64,000 nucleotides of DNA from an uncultured Phycisphaerales bacterium (GCA_903857265.1 CAIODZ010000021.1:1-64000); one strand, 5' to 3'. Positions 23,886-33,300 are shown, numbered from the stretch's first letter. Translations and numbers: made by a program. The notes: generated from the sequence alone by a model not told the origin.

Positions 23886-25280
23886 TTAGTCACCCCGCTT
23901 CGCCCAGAGGGTGAAAATGGTGTTGGCAATGTCGGTGTTGTCGATATATGGGCCACGGAGGGGGTCTTTGCCATCGATGGTTTTTCTGAATTGTTCCGCC
24001 CCCCTGCCTTTAGCGAAGAAGGGGACGAGCGAATTGGTATGTGAGCCGCTGTGCCATTCGATACCGGGGAGTTTGCCTCGGCCGTTATTAACGATGGTGT
24101 TCCAGACGGGCCCCTGGTCTGTTTGTCCTGAACCGGGGCCTGTGATGTGTCCTGTTTCGTGGTCGGCTGTGATGATAACAAGGGTATCGTTCCAGCTGCT
24201 TTTGGTGTTAACCCACCAGATGACAGCTTCGATGCTCTTGTTAAAGTCGTTCATTTCCTCGATAAGGCGCCCCGATTCATTGGCGTGGGCGGTCCAGTCA
24301 ACTGCGCCTCCTTCAATCATAATGAAGAAGCCGTTGGGGTCATTATCGAGGACGTTCAGGGCGGCGTTTGTCATTTCCGCGAGCGTTGGGACGGTTTGAG
24401 TGAAAGGCACATGATACGGGTCTGCCGAGGCGTCGCCCGAGCGTTTTTGCTGGAGGGTATCGAAGACCTGCGGGACGCCAAAGACGCGCTTAGGGGTTTT
24501 GCCTTTTTTTGCCAGCATCTGGAATTCAGCTCGCGTCTGGATAAGGGTCCAGTGGTCCGGTATGCCGTCGCCATCGACGTCGCCGCCCGCGGTACCGTTT
24601 TTAAGGGCAGCCCATTCCGATTCACCGACATAGGTGTAGTCAGGATAACTTACCCGTTTACCATCGGAGTCGTAATCCGGATTGCCGCAACCCATAATGA
24701 CCCGGGTGTTACTGTCGAAAATCATTTGCCAGGCGATTCCCTGATAATCGTCCCTTTCCGGATTATGGGCGACGAAACCGGCGGGGGTGGCGTGGCTGAA
24801 TGGGACGGTGGTAACGACGCCCGTTGACTTGCCTAATTGTTCTGCGAGTTCAACCAGATTCAAAACGGGATTGCCGTTGACGTCAACTCCGATAGCGGCG
24901 TTATAGGTTTTTACGCCCGTTGCCATCGCGGTAGCAGCAGCGGCGGAATCGGTGTAGCCATCATCGACATAATCGAAGGAAGCCCAGGCGAGATTAGGGT
25001 CATAGGAGCCGCCATAGGGGTAGGTGCTCATAGCAAGGCGAACGGAGAAAAATTCGTAATACTGACCGGGTGAACGGCCACAGTTATAGTAGTCGGCAGA
25101 TTTATAGTGATTGAACCCGCTGCCATCGGCAATCATAATGATGACGTTTTTGGGCTGATGTTCACTGCATCGCCAGAGGCAATTCGGACGAAAACCAAAA
25201 TCAGGGAGGCGTTCGCAGGCGCAGGCGGGGCTGAAGAAAAGCAGACCGACAATCAGCATCCTGTAAATAATCAATCGCAT
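23886..25280 (-). CDS. secreted alkaline phosphatase
   Basis: After a signal peptide (MRLIIYRMLIVGLLFFSPAC) the protein shows the alkaline phosphatase fold: VIIMIADGSGFNHYKSADYY (first metal Asp), YTDSAAAATAMATGVKTYN with the catalytic Ser, and the metal ligands in MIEGGAVDWTAHAN and ITADHETGHITGPG. It releases phosphate from phosphomonoesters in the periplasm or outside. I chose the start at 25280 because AGGTAA lies ahead and a signal peptide begins there. Length of about 464 residues is normal. No pho box was recognised. Confidence 0.93.
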   Translation of the reverse strand: MRLIIYRMLIVGLLFFSPACACERLPDFGFRPNCLWRCSEHQPKNVIIMIADGSGFNHYKSADYYNCGRSPGQYYEFFSVRLAMSTYPYGGSYDPNLAWASFDYVDDGYTDSAAAATAMATGVKTYNAAIGVDVNGNPVLNLVELAEQLGKSTGVVTTVPFSHATPAGFVAHNPERDDYQGIAWQMIFDSNTRVIMGCGNPDYDSDGKRVSYPDYTYVGESEWAALKNGTAGGDVDGDGIPDHWTLIQTRAEFQMLAKKGKTPKRVFGVPQVFDTLQQKRSGDASADPYHVPFTQTVPTLAEMTNAALNVLDNDPNGFFIMIEGGAVDWTAHANESGRLIEEMNDFNKSIEAVIWWVNTKSSWNDTLVIITADHETGHITGPGSGQTDQGPVWNTIVNNGRGKLPGIEWHSGSHTNSLVPFFAKGRGAEQFRKTIDGKDPLRGPYIDNTDIANTIFTLWAKRGD

Positions 25281-25378
25281 AGTCGTTACCTGTGAATTAC
25301 TATAGCAATGGGCATCGTTTTTTTCCAATATAAAACGAATATGGGGGCTTTTGTTTTTGCGTCGAAGACGTATAATCA

Positions 25379-25413
25379 GACGCAAGACATAAGACCTAAG
25401 ACCCAAGACACAA
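25379..25413. repeat. heptamer array GACATAA, 5 units, before hisC
   Basis: GACGCAA GACATAA GACCTAA GACCCAA GACACAA. The hisC ribosome-binding site (GAAGGAA) follows directly. Confidence 0.8.
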
Positions 25414-25425
25414 GAAGGAAAAGCT

Positions 25426-26475
25426 ATGGGTTACTTTCGTGATAATATAGAGCAGATGAAGGGATATGAGCCGGGGTTTCAGCCGAAATCCACGGAAGTG
25501 GTAAAGCTAAACACCAATGAGAACCCTTACCCCCCTTCTCCAGCGGTTTTGAAGGCGATAGCGGAGATAAAGCCGGAGCAGTTGCGGCGGTATCCTGACC
25601 CGACGGGAAGCGTATTTCGCGAGGCGGCGGCGAAAATCAACGGGGTAGAAGCCGACTGGATTATGGTATGCAACGGCGGAGACGAATTATTGAGTATGGC
25701 GTTTACGGCGTTTTGCGACAAAAAGAGGCCGGTTGCGTATCCTGTTCCGACTTATTCGCTTTACCCGGTGCTGGCGCAAATCCAGGGGTGCAAAGCAATC
25801 GAGGTGCCGTTTGATGAAGAATTTAATTTGCCTTCAAAATTAGCGAGGACCAAGGCGGCTTTGACAATCGTATGCAATCCGAATGCGCCGAGCGGGACAG
25901 TTATAGAAACGGAAGAGCTTGCAGAATTAGCGGCGGAGATAAAGGGTGTTTTGCTGATTGATGAGGCATACGTAGATTTCGCGGAGCAAAACTGCACTGA
26001 ATTGGTCAAACAGTTCGATAACGTAATCATACTTCGCAGTTTGAGTAAAGGGTATTCGCTGGCGGGGCTGCGTTTTGGATACGCGATTGCGAAGCCGACA
26101 TTGATAGAGGGACTGCTGAAGGTCAAGGATTCATACAACGAAGACGCGATAGCGATTGCTGCGGCGACGGCGGCGATTAAAGACCAGGATTACTTTAAGG
26201 AAACGATTGAGAAGGTAAAGGCGGAACGCAAACGGCTAAGCGAGCAGTTGAGAGCGATTGGATTTACGCTGCCTGAAAGCTTGTCTAATTTTGTTTTCGC
26301 TGAGCACACGACGCGCAAGGCGAAAAGTATTTTTGATAAACTCTTAGAGCGGAATATTTATGTGCGATACTGGGATTTGCCCGGCATAGAGAATAAGCTG
26401 AGAATAAGCGTGGGGACAAAAGAGCAGAATGACACGCTTTTGTCGGCGCTGAAAGAAATCGCAGCCACCGTCTAA
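25426..26475 (+). CDS. hisC: histidinol-phosphate aminotransferase
   Basis: HisC transfers an amino group from glutamate to imidazole-acetol phosphate in histidine synthesis, using PLP. The 349-residue protein has KLNTNENPYPPSP, the PLP contacts NPNAPSG and DEAYVDF, and the Schiff-base lysine in RSLSKGYSLAGLRFGY. AAGGAA precedes the ATG. It lies upstream of hisB, separated by a glycosidase gene. Confidence 0.94.
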   Translation: MGYFRDNIEQMKGYEPGFQPKSTEVVKLNTNENPYPPSPAVLKAIAEIKPEQLRRYPDPTGSVFREAAAKINGVEADWIMVCNGGDELLSMAFTAFCDKKRPVAYPVPTYSLYPVLAQIQGCKAIEVPFDEEFNLPSKLARTKAALTIVCNPNAPSGTVIETEELAELAAEIKGVLLIDEAYVDFAEQNCTELVKQFDNVIILRSLSKGYSLAGLRFGYAIAKPTLIEGLLKVKDSYNEDAIAIAAATAAIKDQDYFKETIEKVKAERKRLSEQLRAIGFTLPESLSNFVFAEHTTRKAKSIFDKLLERNIYVRYWDLPGIENKLRISVGTKEQNDTLLSALKEIAATV

Positions 26476-26576
26476 GATTGCCACGAAAAGGCACAAAAAA
26501 CACAAAACCGTAGATTAAACGGATGGACACGGATTTTTTAGCCACAGAGAATGTATCGCCTGCAGGAGTAACGATT

Positions 26577-28124
26577 ATGGAACAAAATAGGAAATCCCGT
26601 ATTTTCGGGCTGGCGGCTGTACTGCTTTGCCTGGCATCTTCAGCAGCGCAGGCGATGCCGATGTCAAAAGACGCAGCAGAAGCCAATAAAAACGGTGAAG
26701 GTTATTATGTAAATCCGATTTTTGCAGGAGATTACCCTGACCCGAGCATATTGCGCGACGGCAACGATTACTATATAGTTCATTCGTCTTTCGAGTATTA
26801 TCCGGGGTTATTAATCTGGCAATCCAAAGATTTGATTAACTGGACACCAGTTACAAACGCATTACACAAATATGTAGGTTCGGTCTGGGCACCCGACCTG
26901 GTTAAATATAAGAACAAATACTACATCTATTTTCCTGCTAATAATACCAATTATGTGGTCACTGCCGATTCAATTAATGGGCCATGGAGTGAGCCGGTAG
27001 ATTTGAAAATCGGTAATATTGACCCGGGGCATGTTACAGACGCTAACGGCAACAGATATTTGTATTTTAGCAGCGGAGGGTATGTTCCTTTGTCTGACGA
27101 CGGGCTATCTGTAGCCGGCGAATTTAAACATTGTTACAGCGGCTGGCCAATACCTCGCGAATGGACCATCGAATGTTTTTGTATGGAAGGCCCGAAGCTT
27201 GCTAAACGAGGGGATTATTATTATCTGACAACCGCAGAAGGCGGAACAGCAGGTCCTGCTACAAGTCACATGGTAATTTCGGCACGTTCAAAGTCACCTT
27301 TTGGCCCCTGGCAGAATTCGCCTTATAATCCTGTCATAAGGACGAAAGACAGCTCTGAAAGATGGTGGTCTAAAGGACATGGTACTATTTTCGAAGACAC
27401 AAAAGGAAAGTGGTGGATAGTTTTTCACGGGTATGAAAACGGATTTTATAATATGGGGCGTCAAACCTTGCTTCTACCTATAGAATGGACAGAAGACGGC
27501 TGGTATAAAATACCAGATGGCATTAAAACAGATGAACCAATTAAAAGACCCGCAGGAACATCTTCGGATGCTGTATTCACCTTAAATGACAGCTTCGACG
27601 GCAACACGTTAAAACCGCAGTGGAAATTCTTCGGCGGATACGATACCAGCAGATTCCAGTTTGATGATAATAACGGTTTAGATATTAAGACCAAAGGTCA
27701 TTCTATAGGCGATTGCTCACCCTTACTTTGCATCCCATCAGATCATTCATATATAGCGCAGGTAGAGATGTTTATTGAGGGCCAAGCAACCGGAGGATTA
27801 GTACTTTTCTACAGCGATCGTGCGTCTACGGGCTTATTAGCTGACAAGGAAAATATTTTAGCTAATCTTCGCGGCTGGCAATTTATTACCGAAAGAAAGG
27901 TAATTAAAAATCACGTATTCCTTCGTCTCAAAAATATTAACAATACAGTTGATATGTTTTACAGTACTGACGGGGAAAAATGGAAGAAAATAGAAAATTC
28001 CATTGAAGTTACCGGTTATAATCATAATGTCCTTGGCGGCTTTTTAAGTTTACGACTTGGACTTTGTTCTATGGGTGATGGGAAAGTTAAATTTAAGAAC
28101 TTCATATACGAATCCATAAAATGA
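26577..28124 (+). CDS. secreted family 43 glycoside hydrolase
   Basis: The protein has a signal peptide (IFGLAAVLLCLASSAAQA) and a GH43 five-bladed propeller: the catalytic base Asp lies in GDYPDPSILRDGNDYYIVHS, the pKa-modulating Asp in SVWAPDLVKY, and the acid Glu in CFCMEGPKLAKRGDYYYL. The last 180 residues form a concanavalin-like sandwich of the beta-xylosidase C-terminal kind (FFGGYDTSRFQFDDNNGL). It probably cuts xylan or arabinan side chains outside the cytoplasm. Start at 26577 follows AGGAG; the frame extends upstream. It interrupts the hisC-hisB pair. Confidence 0.92.
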   Translation: MEQNRKSRIFGLAAVLLCLASSAAQAMPMSKDAAEANKNGEGYYVNPIFAGDYPDPSILRDGNDYYIVHSSFEYYPGLLIWQSKDLINWTPVTNALHKYVGSVWAPDLVKYKNKYYIYFPANNTNYVVTADSINGPWSEPVDLKIGNIDPGHVTDANGNRYLYFSSGGYVPLSDDGLSVAGEFKHCYSGWPIPREWTIECFCMEGPKLAKRGDYYYLTTAEGGTAGPATSHMVISARSKSPFGPWQNSPYNPVIRTKDSSERWWSKGHGTIFEDTKGKWWIVFHGYENGFYNMGRQTLLLPIEWTEDGWYKIPDGIKTDEPIKRPAGTSSDAVFTLNDSFDGNTLKPQWKFFGGYDTSRFQFDDNNGLDIKTKGHSIGDCSPLLCIPSDHSYIAQVEMFIEGQATGGLVLFYSDRASTGLLADKENILANLRGWQFITERKVIKNHVFLRLKNINNTVDMFYSTDGEKWKKIENSIEVTGYNHNVLGGFLSLRLGLCSMGDGKVKFKNFIYESIK

Positions 28125-28188
28125 AACGTGTGCCACCGACCTTTCCCCTTTATGTATCACAAGGTATCTCAGCGAGCTGTGTCCTCTT

Positions 28189-28250
28189 GCCGTGAGGCAT
28201 CCCTAATGGGAGTGGCCAAAAACTGGATTCCTGCTTGCGCAGGAATGACA
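28189..28250. repeat. GCCGTNNGGCATCCC repeat plus TGGATTCC hairpin repeat
   Basis: GCCGTGAGGCATCCCTAATG with GGGAGTGG (28189-28214) is the third copy of this family. It is followed by CTGGATTCCTGC-TTGC-GCAGGAATGACA (28223-28250), a hairpin repeat also seen at 31565 and 55942. Confidence 0.7.
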
Positions 28251-28370
28251 ACATGGCGTTAATCAGCGAAATCAGCGTCCAACCTTTTTGTGCCTTTTTG
28301 CAGCAAATTTAATCTGTGGAAATCCGTGTAATCCGTGGTTAAAATAAGCGGGACTGGAAAGGATACCATT

Positions 28371-28955
28371 ATGAAAAAGCGAACGGCGAAAATACACAGG
28401 AAGACCAAAGAGACCGACGTCAATATATCGCTGAATCTCGACGGCGAGGGCAAATACGAAATCGATACGGGCGTCGGGTTTCTCGACCATATGCTAACGC
28501 ACCTGAGCAAGCACAGTAAAATCGATACGGTCATAAAGGCCAAAGGCGACCTCGACGTTGACAGCCATCACACAGTCGAGGACATCGGGCTTTGCTTAGG
28601 CGAGTGCCTTGACAATGCGCTGGGCGACAAGAAAGGCATCAACAGATACGGCAACAGCTCGGTGCCTATGGAGGATTCGCTGGCGAATGTGTCGATTGAT
28701 TTGTCGGGCAGGCCGAGCTGTGTTTATAACGTGGAATATCGGACGAGCAAAATCGGCGATTTCGACGTCGAGTGCCTTGAAGAGATGCTGAGGAGCTTTT
28801 CAAACGCGGGCAAATTCAACCTGCATATAAACGTCCCATATGGCACAAACGCACATCACACCGCGGAAGCAGTATTCAAGGCGCTGGGCCAGGCATTAGG
28901 GGCGGCGGTCAAAATAACAGGCAAGGACATACCCAGCACAAAGGGAACGTTGTAA
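28371..28955 (+). CDS. hisB: imidazoleglycerol-phosphate dehydratase
   Basis: HisB dehydrates imidazoleglycerol phosphate in histidine synthesis. From the ATG at 28371 the length is 194 residues, normal for single-domain HisB; GGAAAGGAT precedes it. Metal-binding motifs are present: GFLDHMLTHLSKH, DSHHTVEDIGLCLGE, and GTNAHHTAEAVFKALG. The upstream in-frame ATG at 28335 is not used in my call. The gene starts a plus-strand run with ispF and cysS. Confidence 0.95.
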   Translation: MKKRTAKIHRKTKETDVNISLNLDGEGKYEIDTGVGFLDHMLTHLSKHSKIDTVIKAKGDLDVDSHHTVEDIGLCLGECLDNALGDKKGINRYGNSSVPMEDSLANVSIDLSGRPSCVYNVEYRTSKIGDFDVECLEEMLRSFSNAGKFNLHINVPYGTNAHHTAEAVFKALGQALGAAVKITGKDIPSTKGTL

Positions 28956-28956
28956 C

Positions 28957-28991
28957 TATTTATGATTTATGATTGATGATTTATGATTGAT
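28957..28991. repeat. heptamer array GATTTAT, 5 units
   Basis: TATTTAT GATTTAT GATTGAT GATTTAT GATTGAT begins two bases after the hisB stop codon. Confidence 0.8.
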
Positions 28992-29035
28992 AACTAAGGG
29001 CGGCGTGTGGGCAATAAGCCGGCAGTAAGCGAATT

Positions 29036-29548
29036 ATGACGATTGAAGCAGAACCAATAGAGTTTAGGGCGGGTATAGGGACGGACATTCACCGCTTAGT
29101 CGAGGGCAGGAAGCTGATGCTGGGCGGAATACAGATTCCGCACCCGATGGGGCTGCTCGGACACAGCGACGGCGACGCGGTGCTGCACGCGGTGATAGAC
29201 GCCCTGCTTGGGGCAGCGGGGATGGGCGATATAGGGACATTTTTCCCCGACAGCGACCCCAAATGGAAAGACGCGGACAGCAAAGAGCTGCTGTTTATAG
29301 TCAAAGACAAAATAGCTGAGAAGAAATGGGACATAATTAACGTCGATGTAACGATTCACGCGGAACAGCCCCGGCTGGAGCCGTTCAAGGGGCAAATCAA
29401 ACGGGTAATCGCGGGACTATTGGGAATCGATTTCAACGCGACAAACGTCAAGGCAAAAACGAATGAGGGATTAGGCGAGATAGGCGAAGGCACAGCAATA
29501 GCGGCCACAGCGATAGCGATGCTGAGAAAGAAAATCAAAAGGGTATAA
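29036..29548 (+). CDS. ispF: 2-C-methyl-D-erythritol 2,4-cyclodiphosphate synthase
   Basis: IspF makes the cyclic diphosphate of the MEP isoprenoid pathway. The 170-residue protein has the zinc ligands in GTDIHRLVEGRKLMLGG and GHSDGDAVLHAVIDALLGA, and the substrate loop GDIGTFFPDSDP, plus the C-terminal KTNEGLGEIGEGTAIAA. The N-terminus is about ten residues longer than usual, but no other start is better supported. Confidence 0.95.
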   Translation: MTIEAEPIEFRAGIGTDIHRLVEGRKLMLGGIQIPHPMGLLGHSDGDAVLHAVIDALLGAAGMGDIGTFFPDSDPKWKDADSKELLFIVKDKIAEKKWDIINVDVTIHAEQPRLEPFKGQIKRVIAGLLGIDFNATNVKAKTNEGLGEIGEGTAIAATAIAMLRKKIKRV

Positions 29549-29554
29549 GAAGCA

Positions 29555-29589
29555 ATTGCGGATTGCAGATTGCGGATTGCAGATTTGAA
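29555..29589. repeat. heptamer array ATTGCGG, 5 units, before cysS
   Basis: ATTGCGG ATTGCAG ATTGCGG ATTGCAG ATTTGAA. The same monomers flank the TIR gene. The array runs into the cysS ribosome-binding region (TTAGGACTTGAAG). Confidence 0.8.
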
Positions 29590-29603
29590 ATTAGGACTTG
29601 AAG

Positions 29604-31094
29604 ATGACTTTGAAATTATATAACAGCTTAACGCGGCGATTAGAGGATTTTAAGCCGATAAATAAGGGCAGGGTCGGGATATATGTTTGCGGGCCGACGG
29701 TTTATGGACACGCACATCTTGGACACGCGAAAAGCTATGTCAGCTTCGATATCCTCGTCCGCTACATGCGATACCTCGGCTATAACGTAACATACGTCCA
29801 GAATATTACAGACGTAGGCCATCTGACCGACGATGCGGACCAGGGCGAAGATAAAATCGCAAAGGCAGCGGCGAAGGTCCATAAGCACCCGATGGAACTG
29901 GCAGAGCTATATACGCGGAGCTTTTTCGAGGATATGGACAAGCTCAACTGCGTCAGGCCCGATATAAGCCCGCGGGCGAGCGGCCACATCGTCGAGCAAA
30001 TCGAATTAGTTAAAACGCTTATCGCAAAGGGTTACGCATACGAGGCCAACGGGTCGGTGTATTTCGACGTTTCAAAATTCGATGGATACGGGAAACTTTC
30101 GGGCAGAAACGTCGAGGATATGATTGCGGGAGCACGGGTTGAGATTTCGCAGGAAAAGAAGAACCCGGCGGATTTCGCACTTTGGAAAAAGGCGGAGGCG
30201 AACCATATTATGCAGTGGCCAAGCCCGTGGGGACAAGGATTCCCGGGGTGGCACTTAGAATGCTCGGTGATGAGCACAAAATACTTAGGACAACCCTTCG
30301 ATATTCACGGGGGCGGGCTTGAAAACCAGTTCCCGCACCACGAATGCGAAATCGCGCAGGCGGAGGCAGCGACGGGGAAACAATTCGTCAATTACTGGCT
30401 TCATAATAATATGGTTACGGTCGATGGCCAGAAGATGGGCAAAAGTTTGGGCAATTTTATCACACTTAAACAGTTATTTGCCGATTCGCCTGACGCAAAA
30501 CACGAGCGACTGAGCAGAAAATACGATCCGCTTGCGGTGAGGCAATTTATTTTAACCAGCCATTACAGAAGCACGCTCGATTTTTCGGATGAGGCGCTTC
30601 ACGCGGCGCAGAGCGGATACGACAAATTAACGGACGCGGTTATTGCAGTAAGAAAACAGATTAAAAACGCACCCAAAGGCCCGACAGCGGGAGACGTTGA
30701 ATCACGCCTGAAGATGATAAAAGAAAAATTCGAGACGGCGATGAACGATGACCTCAATACGTCGATTGCGTTGTCGGTGATGTTCGAGCTTGTGAACTTA
30801 GCCAACGAGCAGATTGCTAAAAACGCGACAGGTGAGACGCTTGGGGCGATTGATAATATGTTTACGAAACTCGGCGGCGATGTGCTGGGAATCGTCAAAG
30901 AGCAATACCAGCAGCAAAACGAAGGCAATGAGGCGATGCTGGACAAACTGGTGGCTGTTTTAATCGAGCAAAGAAAAACAGCGAAACAAAATAAGGATTT
31001 CGCGACAGCGGATACACTGCGGAAGAAAATCGAGGAAATCGGGATTGTTCTCGAAGACAAACCCGGCGGAGTAACGGGCTGGAGAATGAAATGA
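29604..31094 (+). CDS. cysS: cysteinyl-tRNA synthetase
   Basis: CysS charges tRNA-Cys. The 496-residue protein shows the class I HIGH motif as GPTVYGHAHLGHAKSYV with the zinc ligand Cys in VCGP, the second zinc site in GWHLECSVMS and GGGLENQFPHHECEIAQ, and KMSKS as KMGKSLGN. The ATG at 29604 is preceded by AGGA; a TTG two codons upstream is also possible. The stop overlaps the ruvC start (ATGA), so translation is likely coupled. Confidence 0.96.
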   Translation: MTLKLYNSLTRRLEDFKPINKGRVGIYVCGPTVYGHAHLGHAKSYVSFDILVRYMRYLGYNVTYVQNITDVGHLTDDADQGEDKIAKAAAKVHKHPMELAELYTRSFFEDMDKLNCVRPDISPRASGHIVEQIELVKTLIAKGYAYEANGSVYFDVSKFDGYGKLSGRNVEDMIAGARVEISQEKKNPADFALWKKAEANHIMQWPSPWGQGFPGWHLECSVMSTKYLGQPFDIHGGGLENQFPHHECEIAQAEAATGKQFVNYWLHNNMVTVDGQKMGKSLGNFITLKQLFADSPDAKHERLSRKYDPLAVRQFILTSHYRSTLDFSDEALHAAQSGYDKLTDAVIAVRKQIKNAPKGPTAGDVESRLKMIKEKFETAMNDDLNTSIALSVMFELVNLANEQIAKNATGETLGAIDNMFTKLGGDVLGIVKEQYQQQNEGNEAMLDKLVAVLIEQRKTAKQNKDFATADTLRKKIEEIGIVLEDKPGGVTGWRMK

Positions 31095-31591
31095 GGATTC
31101 TCGGCATAGACCCGGGATTGCAGGTTTGCGGGTATGCGTGTATTGAGTCAAAAGCAGGCGAAACAACCCTGCTTGAAGGCGGAGTGATTCGCACGACGGG
31201 AAGCAAGGCGATTGAGAAGAGATTGAACCAGATAGCAGAGGATATTGATTCGATACTGGATAAGTTCAAGCCCGATGTCGTTGGGGTGGAGCAATTGTAT
31301 TCGCATTATGCACATCCGCGAACAGCGATATTGATGGGGCACGCAAGAGGAGTTATATTGCAGAGGTGTGCCGAGGCAGGCGTCGAGGTCAAGAGTTTCG
31401 GCGCAACGCGGATAAAGAAATGTATTACGGGCAACGGGCACGCGTCGAAGGAGCAGATGCAGAGAACAATCAAGACGCTTCTGGGGTTGTCGGCTGTGCC
31501 TGAGCCGAATGATGTGGCGGACGCGATTGCAGCAGCGATGTGCTGTGCGGAAATGACAAGAAAAACTGGATTCCCGCTTTCGCGGGAATGA
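31091..31591 (+). CDS. ruvC: Holliday junction endonuclease RuvC
   Basis: RuvC resolves Holliday junctions. The 166-residue protein has ILGIDPGLQVCGYA with the first catalytic Asp, VGVEQLYSHYAHP with the Glu, GHARGVILQRCAEAG, and the C-terminal NDVADAIAAAMC with the last acidic pair. It overlaps cysS by four bases and precedes ruvA and ruvB. The last nine residues (TGFPLSRE end) are encoded by a CTGGATTCCCGC hairpin repeat that supplies the stop codon. Confidence 0.95.
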   Translation: MRILGIDPGLQVCGYACIESKAGETTLLEGGVIRTTGSKAIEKRLNQIAEDIDSILDKFKPDVVGVEQLYSHYAHPRTAILMGHARGVILQRCAEAGVEVKSFGATRIKKCITGNGHASKEQMQRTIKTLLGLSAVPEPNDVADAIAAAMCCAEMTRKTGFPLSRE

Positions 31592-31592
31592 C
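31565..31592. repeat. TGGATTCCCGC hairpin repeat forming the ruvC 3' end
   Basis: CTGGATTCCCGC-TTTC-GCGGGAATGACA is a perfect-stem repeat of the same family as 28223-28250 and 55979-56006. It lies inside the ruvC frame and ends at its stop codon. Confidence 0.75.
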
Positions 31593-31608
31593 AACCAAAA
31601 TATTAAAT

Positions 31609-32238
31609 ATGATAGCTCGATTAGAAGGAAAACTTGTTAAGCTGGATACCGAAAGCGCACTGGTGCAGGTGGGCGCGGTCGGTTATGAGGTTTTGCTGCC
31701 TGGGTATTGCATAAGTGCGTTAGCGAGCAGCATCGGCTCAAATATCACGCTTTGCACGATGGAATACTACGAAGGGTCATTGGGCGGGGGAAATCTTATA
31801 CCAAGAATCGTAGGTTTTCTCAGCGACGGCGAAAGAGAATTTTTCAACAAGTTTACCAGCGTCAAAGGCATCGGTGTGCGAAAGGCATTGCGCTCGCTGA
31901 CAATACCGATTGCCAGTATCGCATCGGCGATTGAAAACGGGGATGACAAGACACTGACGGCACTTGACGGCGTGGGCAAAAGAACGGCACAACAGATTAT
32001 CGCAGAATTGAAAGGCAAATTAGGCAGATTCGCGATAGGCATCGGGCCGACTGGTGTGGCTGCTCCTACTTTCAAACCATATCAGGCGGAGACACTTGAG
32101 ATTTTGATTGCCTGGGGCGAGAAGCGAAATGAGGCGATGGAGCTGATTGAGCTTGCGTGCAAGAAGCACCCGGATATAAAAAATGCGGAAGAGTTAGTGC
32201 CTTTGGTGTATAGGATGAAACAGGGTATTGAGGTCTAA
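31609..32238 (+). CDS. ruvA: Holliday junction DNA helicase subunit RuvA
   Basis: RuvA binds the four-way junction and loads RuvB. From ATG 31609 the protein is 209 residues: OB-fold start MIARLEGKLVKLDTESALVQ, helix-hairpin-helix VKGIGVRKALRS and LDGVGKRTAQQIIAEL, and a C-terminal RuvB-binding domain. An upstream ATG at 31540 would add a repeat-encoded leader (WIPAFAGM) and is rejected. The stop codon shares a base with the ruvB ATG. Confidence 0.95.
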   Translation: MIARLEGKLVKLDTESALVQVGAVGYEVLLPGYCISALASSIGSNITLCTMEYYEGSLGGGNLIPRIVGFLSDGEREFFNKFTSVKGIGVRKALRSLTIPIASIASAIENGDDKTLTALDGVGKRTAQQIIAELKGKLGRFAIGIGPTGVAAPTFKPYQAETLEILIAWGEKRNEAMELIELACKKHPDIKNAEELVPLVYRMKQGIEV

Positions 32239-33290
32239 TGGCGATAGACAGAGTCATAACGAGCGATTCGAGAAATGAGGCGGAAGAGAATTTTAACGTT
32301 TCGCTTCGGCCAAAGCAGTTGAGCGAGTGTATCGGACAGCAGAAGGTAATCGACAAGCTCAAAATCGCGATTGAGGCGGCGAAAAAAAGAAACGAGCCGT
32401 TGGAGCATATCCTGTTTTATGGCCCGCCCGGGCTGGGCAAGACGACATTAGCCAACGTGGTCGCAAATGAGATGGGCGCCAGTATCAGGTTCACGTCGGG
32501 ACCCGCGCTGACAAAACAGGGCGACCTGATGGGGCTTTTGAGCAATATCAACACAGGCGATACACTTTTCATCGACGAGATTCACCGGCTAAGCACGCCC
32601 GTCGAAGAATTTTTGTACCCGGCGATGGAGGAATTCAGGGTTGATTTCACAGTCGATAGCGGGCTGCACGCGAAGACGATAAATTTCCCGCTGAAACGAT
32701 TTACGCTAATCGGCGCAACGACACGGGCGGGCTTGCTGAGCGCGCCGCTGAGAAGTCGATTCGGGATGCTGTATCATCTCGAATTTTACAATACAGCGGA
32801 TTTGACTTTAATTCTTAAACGCTCGGCCAAATTATTACAGTTGAATTGCGACGAAGGGACACTGAACCTGATTGCGACGCGGTCGCGCGGGACGCCGAGA
32901 ATCGCGAATAGATTATTGAAACGCGTGCGCGACTACGCACAGGTAAAGGGACAGGGGAAACTGACGACCGCGATTGTAGAAAGTTCGCTGAAAATGGAGC
33001 AGATTGACGGGCTTGGTCTCGACGAATTAGACAGGTCGTTTTTGCGGGCATTAGCGGGGGTATATGAGGGCGGACCTGCGGGAATCGAAGCCATCGCGGC
33101 GACACTGGGCGAGGAACGGGACACGCTGGAAGACGTGGTTGAGCCATATTTGCTGCAACTTGGCTTTGTCAGGCGGACAAAACGCGGAAGAGAAATCACC
33201 AAACAGGCGTGCGAGCATCTGGGTTTGAAATACAACAAGAAACCGGCTGCCGATGATGAGCCGGAATTGTTCGATTCGGGTCAGCAATAG
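32238..33290 (+). CDS. ruvB: Holliday junction branch migration ATPase RuvB
   Basis: RuvB is the AAA+ motor of branch migration. The 350-residue protein has RPKQLSECIGQQKVIDKL, Walker A YGPPGLGKTTLA, Walker B LFIDEIHRLS, sensor 1 LIGATTRAGLLSAPLRSRFG with the arginine finger, and a winged-helix C-terminus (LGFVRRTKRGREIT). It overlaps ruvA by one base (TAATG), completing a cysS-ruvC-ruvA-ruvB unit. Confidence 0.97.
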   Translation: MAIDRVITSDSRNEAEENFNVSLRPKQLSECIGQQKVIDKLKIAIEAAKKRNEPLEHILFYGPPGLGKTTLANVVANEMGASIRFTSGPALTKQGDLMGLLSNINTGDTLFIDEIHRLSTPVEEFLYPAMEEFRVDFTVDSGLHAKTINFPLKRFTLIGATTRAGLLSAPLRSRFGMLYHLEFYNTADLTLILKRSAKLLQLNCDEGTLNLIATRSRGTPRIANRLLKRVRDYAQVKGQGKLTTAIVESSLKMEQIDGLGLDELDRSFLRALAGVYEGGPAGIEAIAATLGEERDTLEDVVEPYLLQLGFVRRTKRGREITKQACEHLGLKYNKKPAADDEPELFDSGQQ

Positions 33291-33300
33291 GATTTCAATT

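Noticed and set aside
31540-31608. Longer RuvA N-terminus with WIPAFAGM
   Set aside because: The segment is translated hairpin repeat; RuvA homologues begin at MIARLEGKL.
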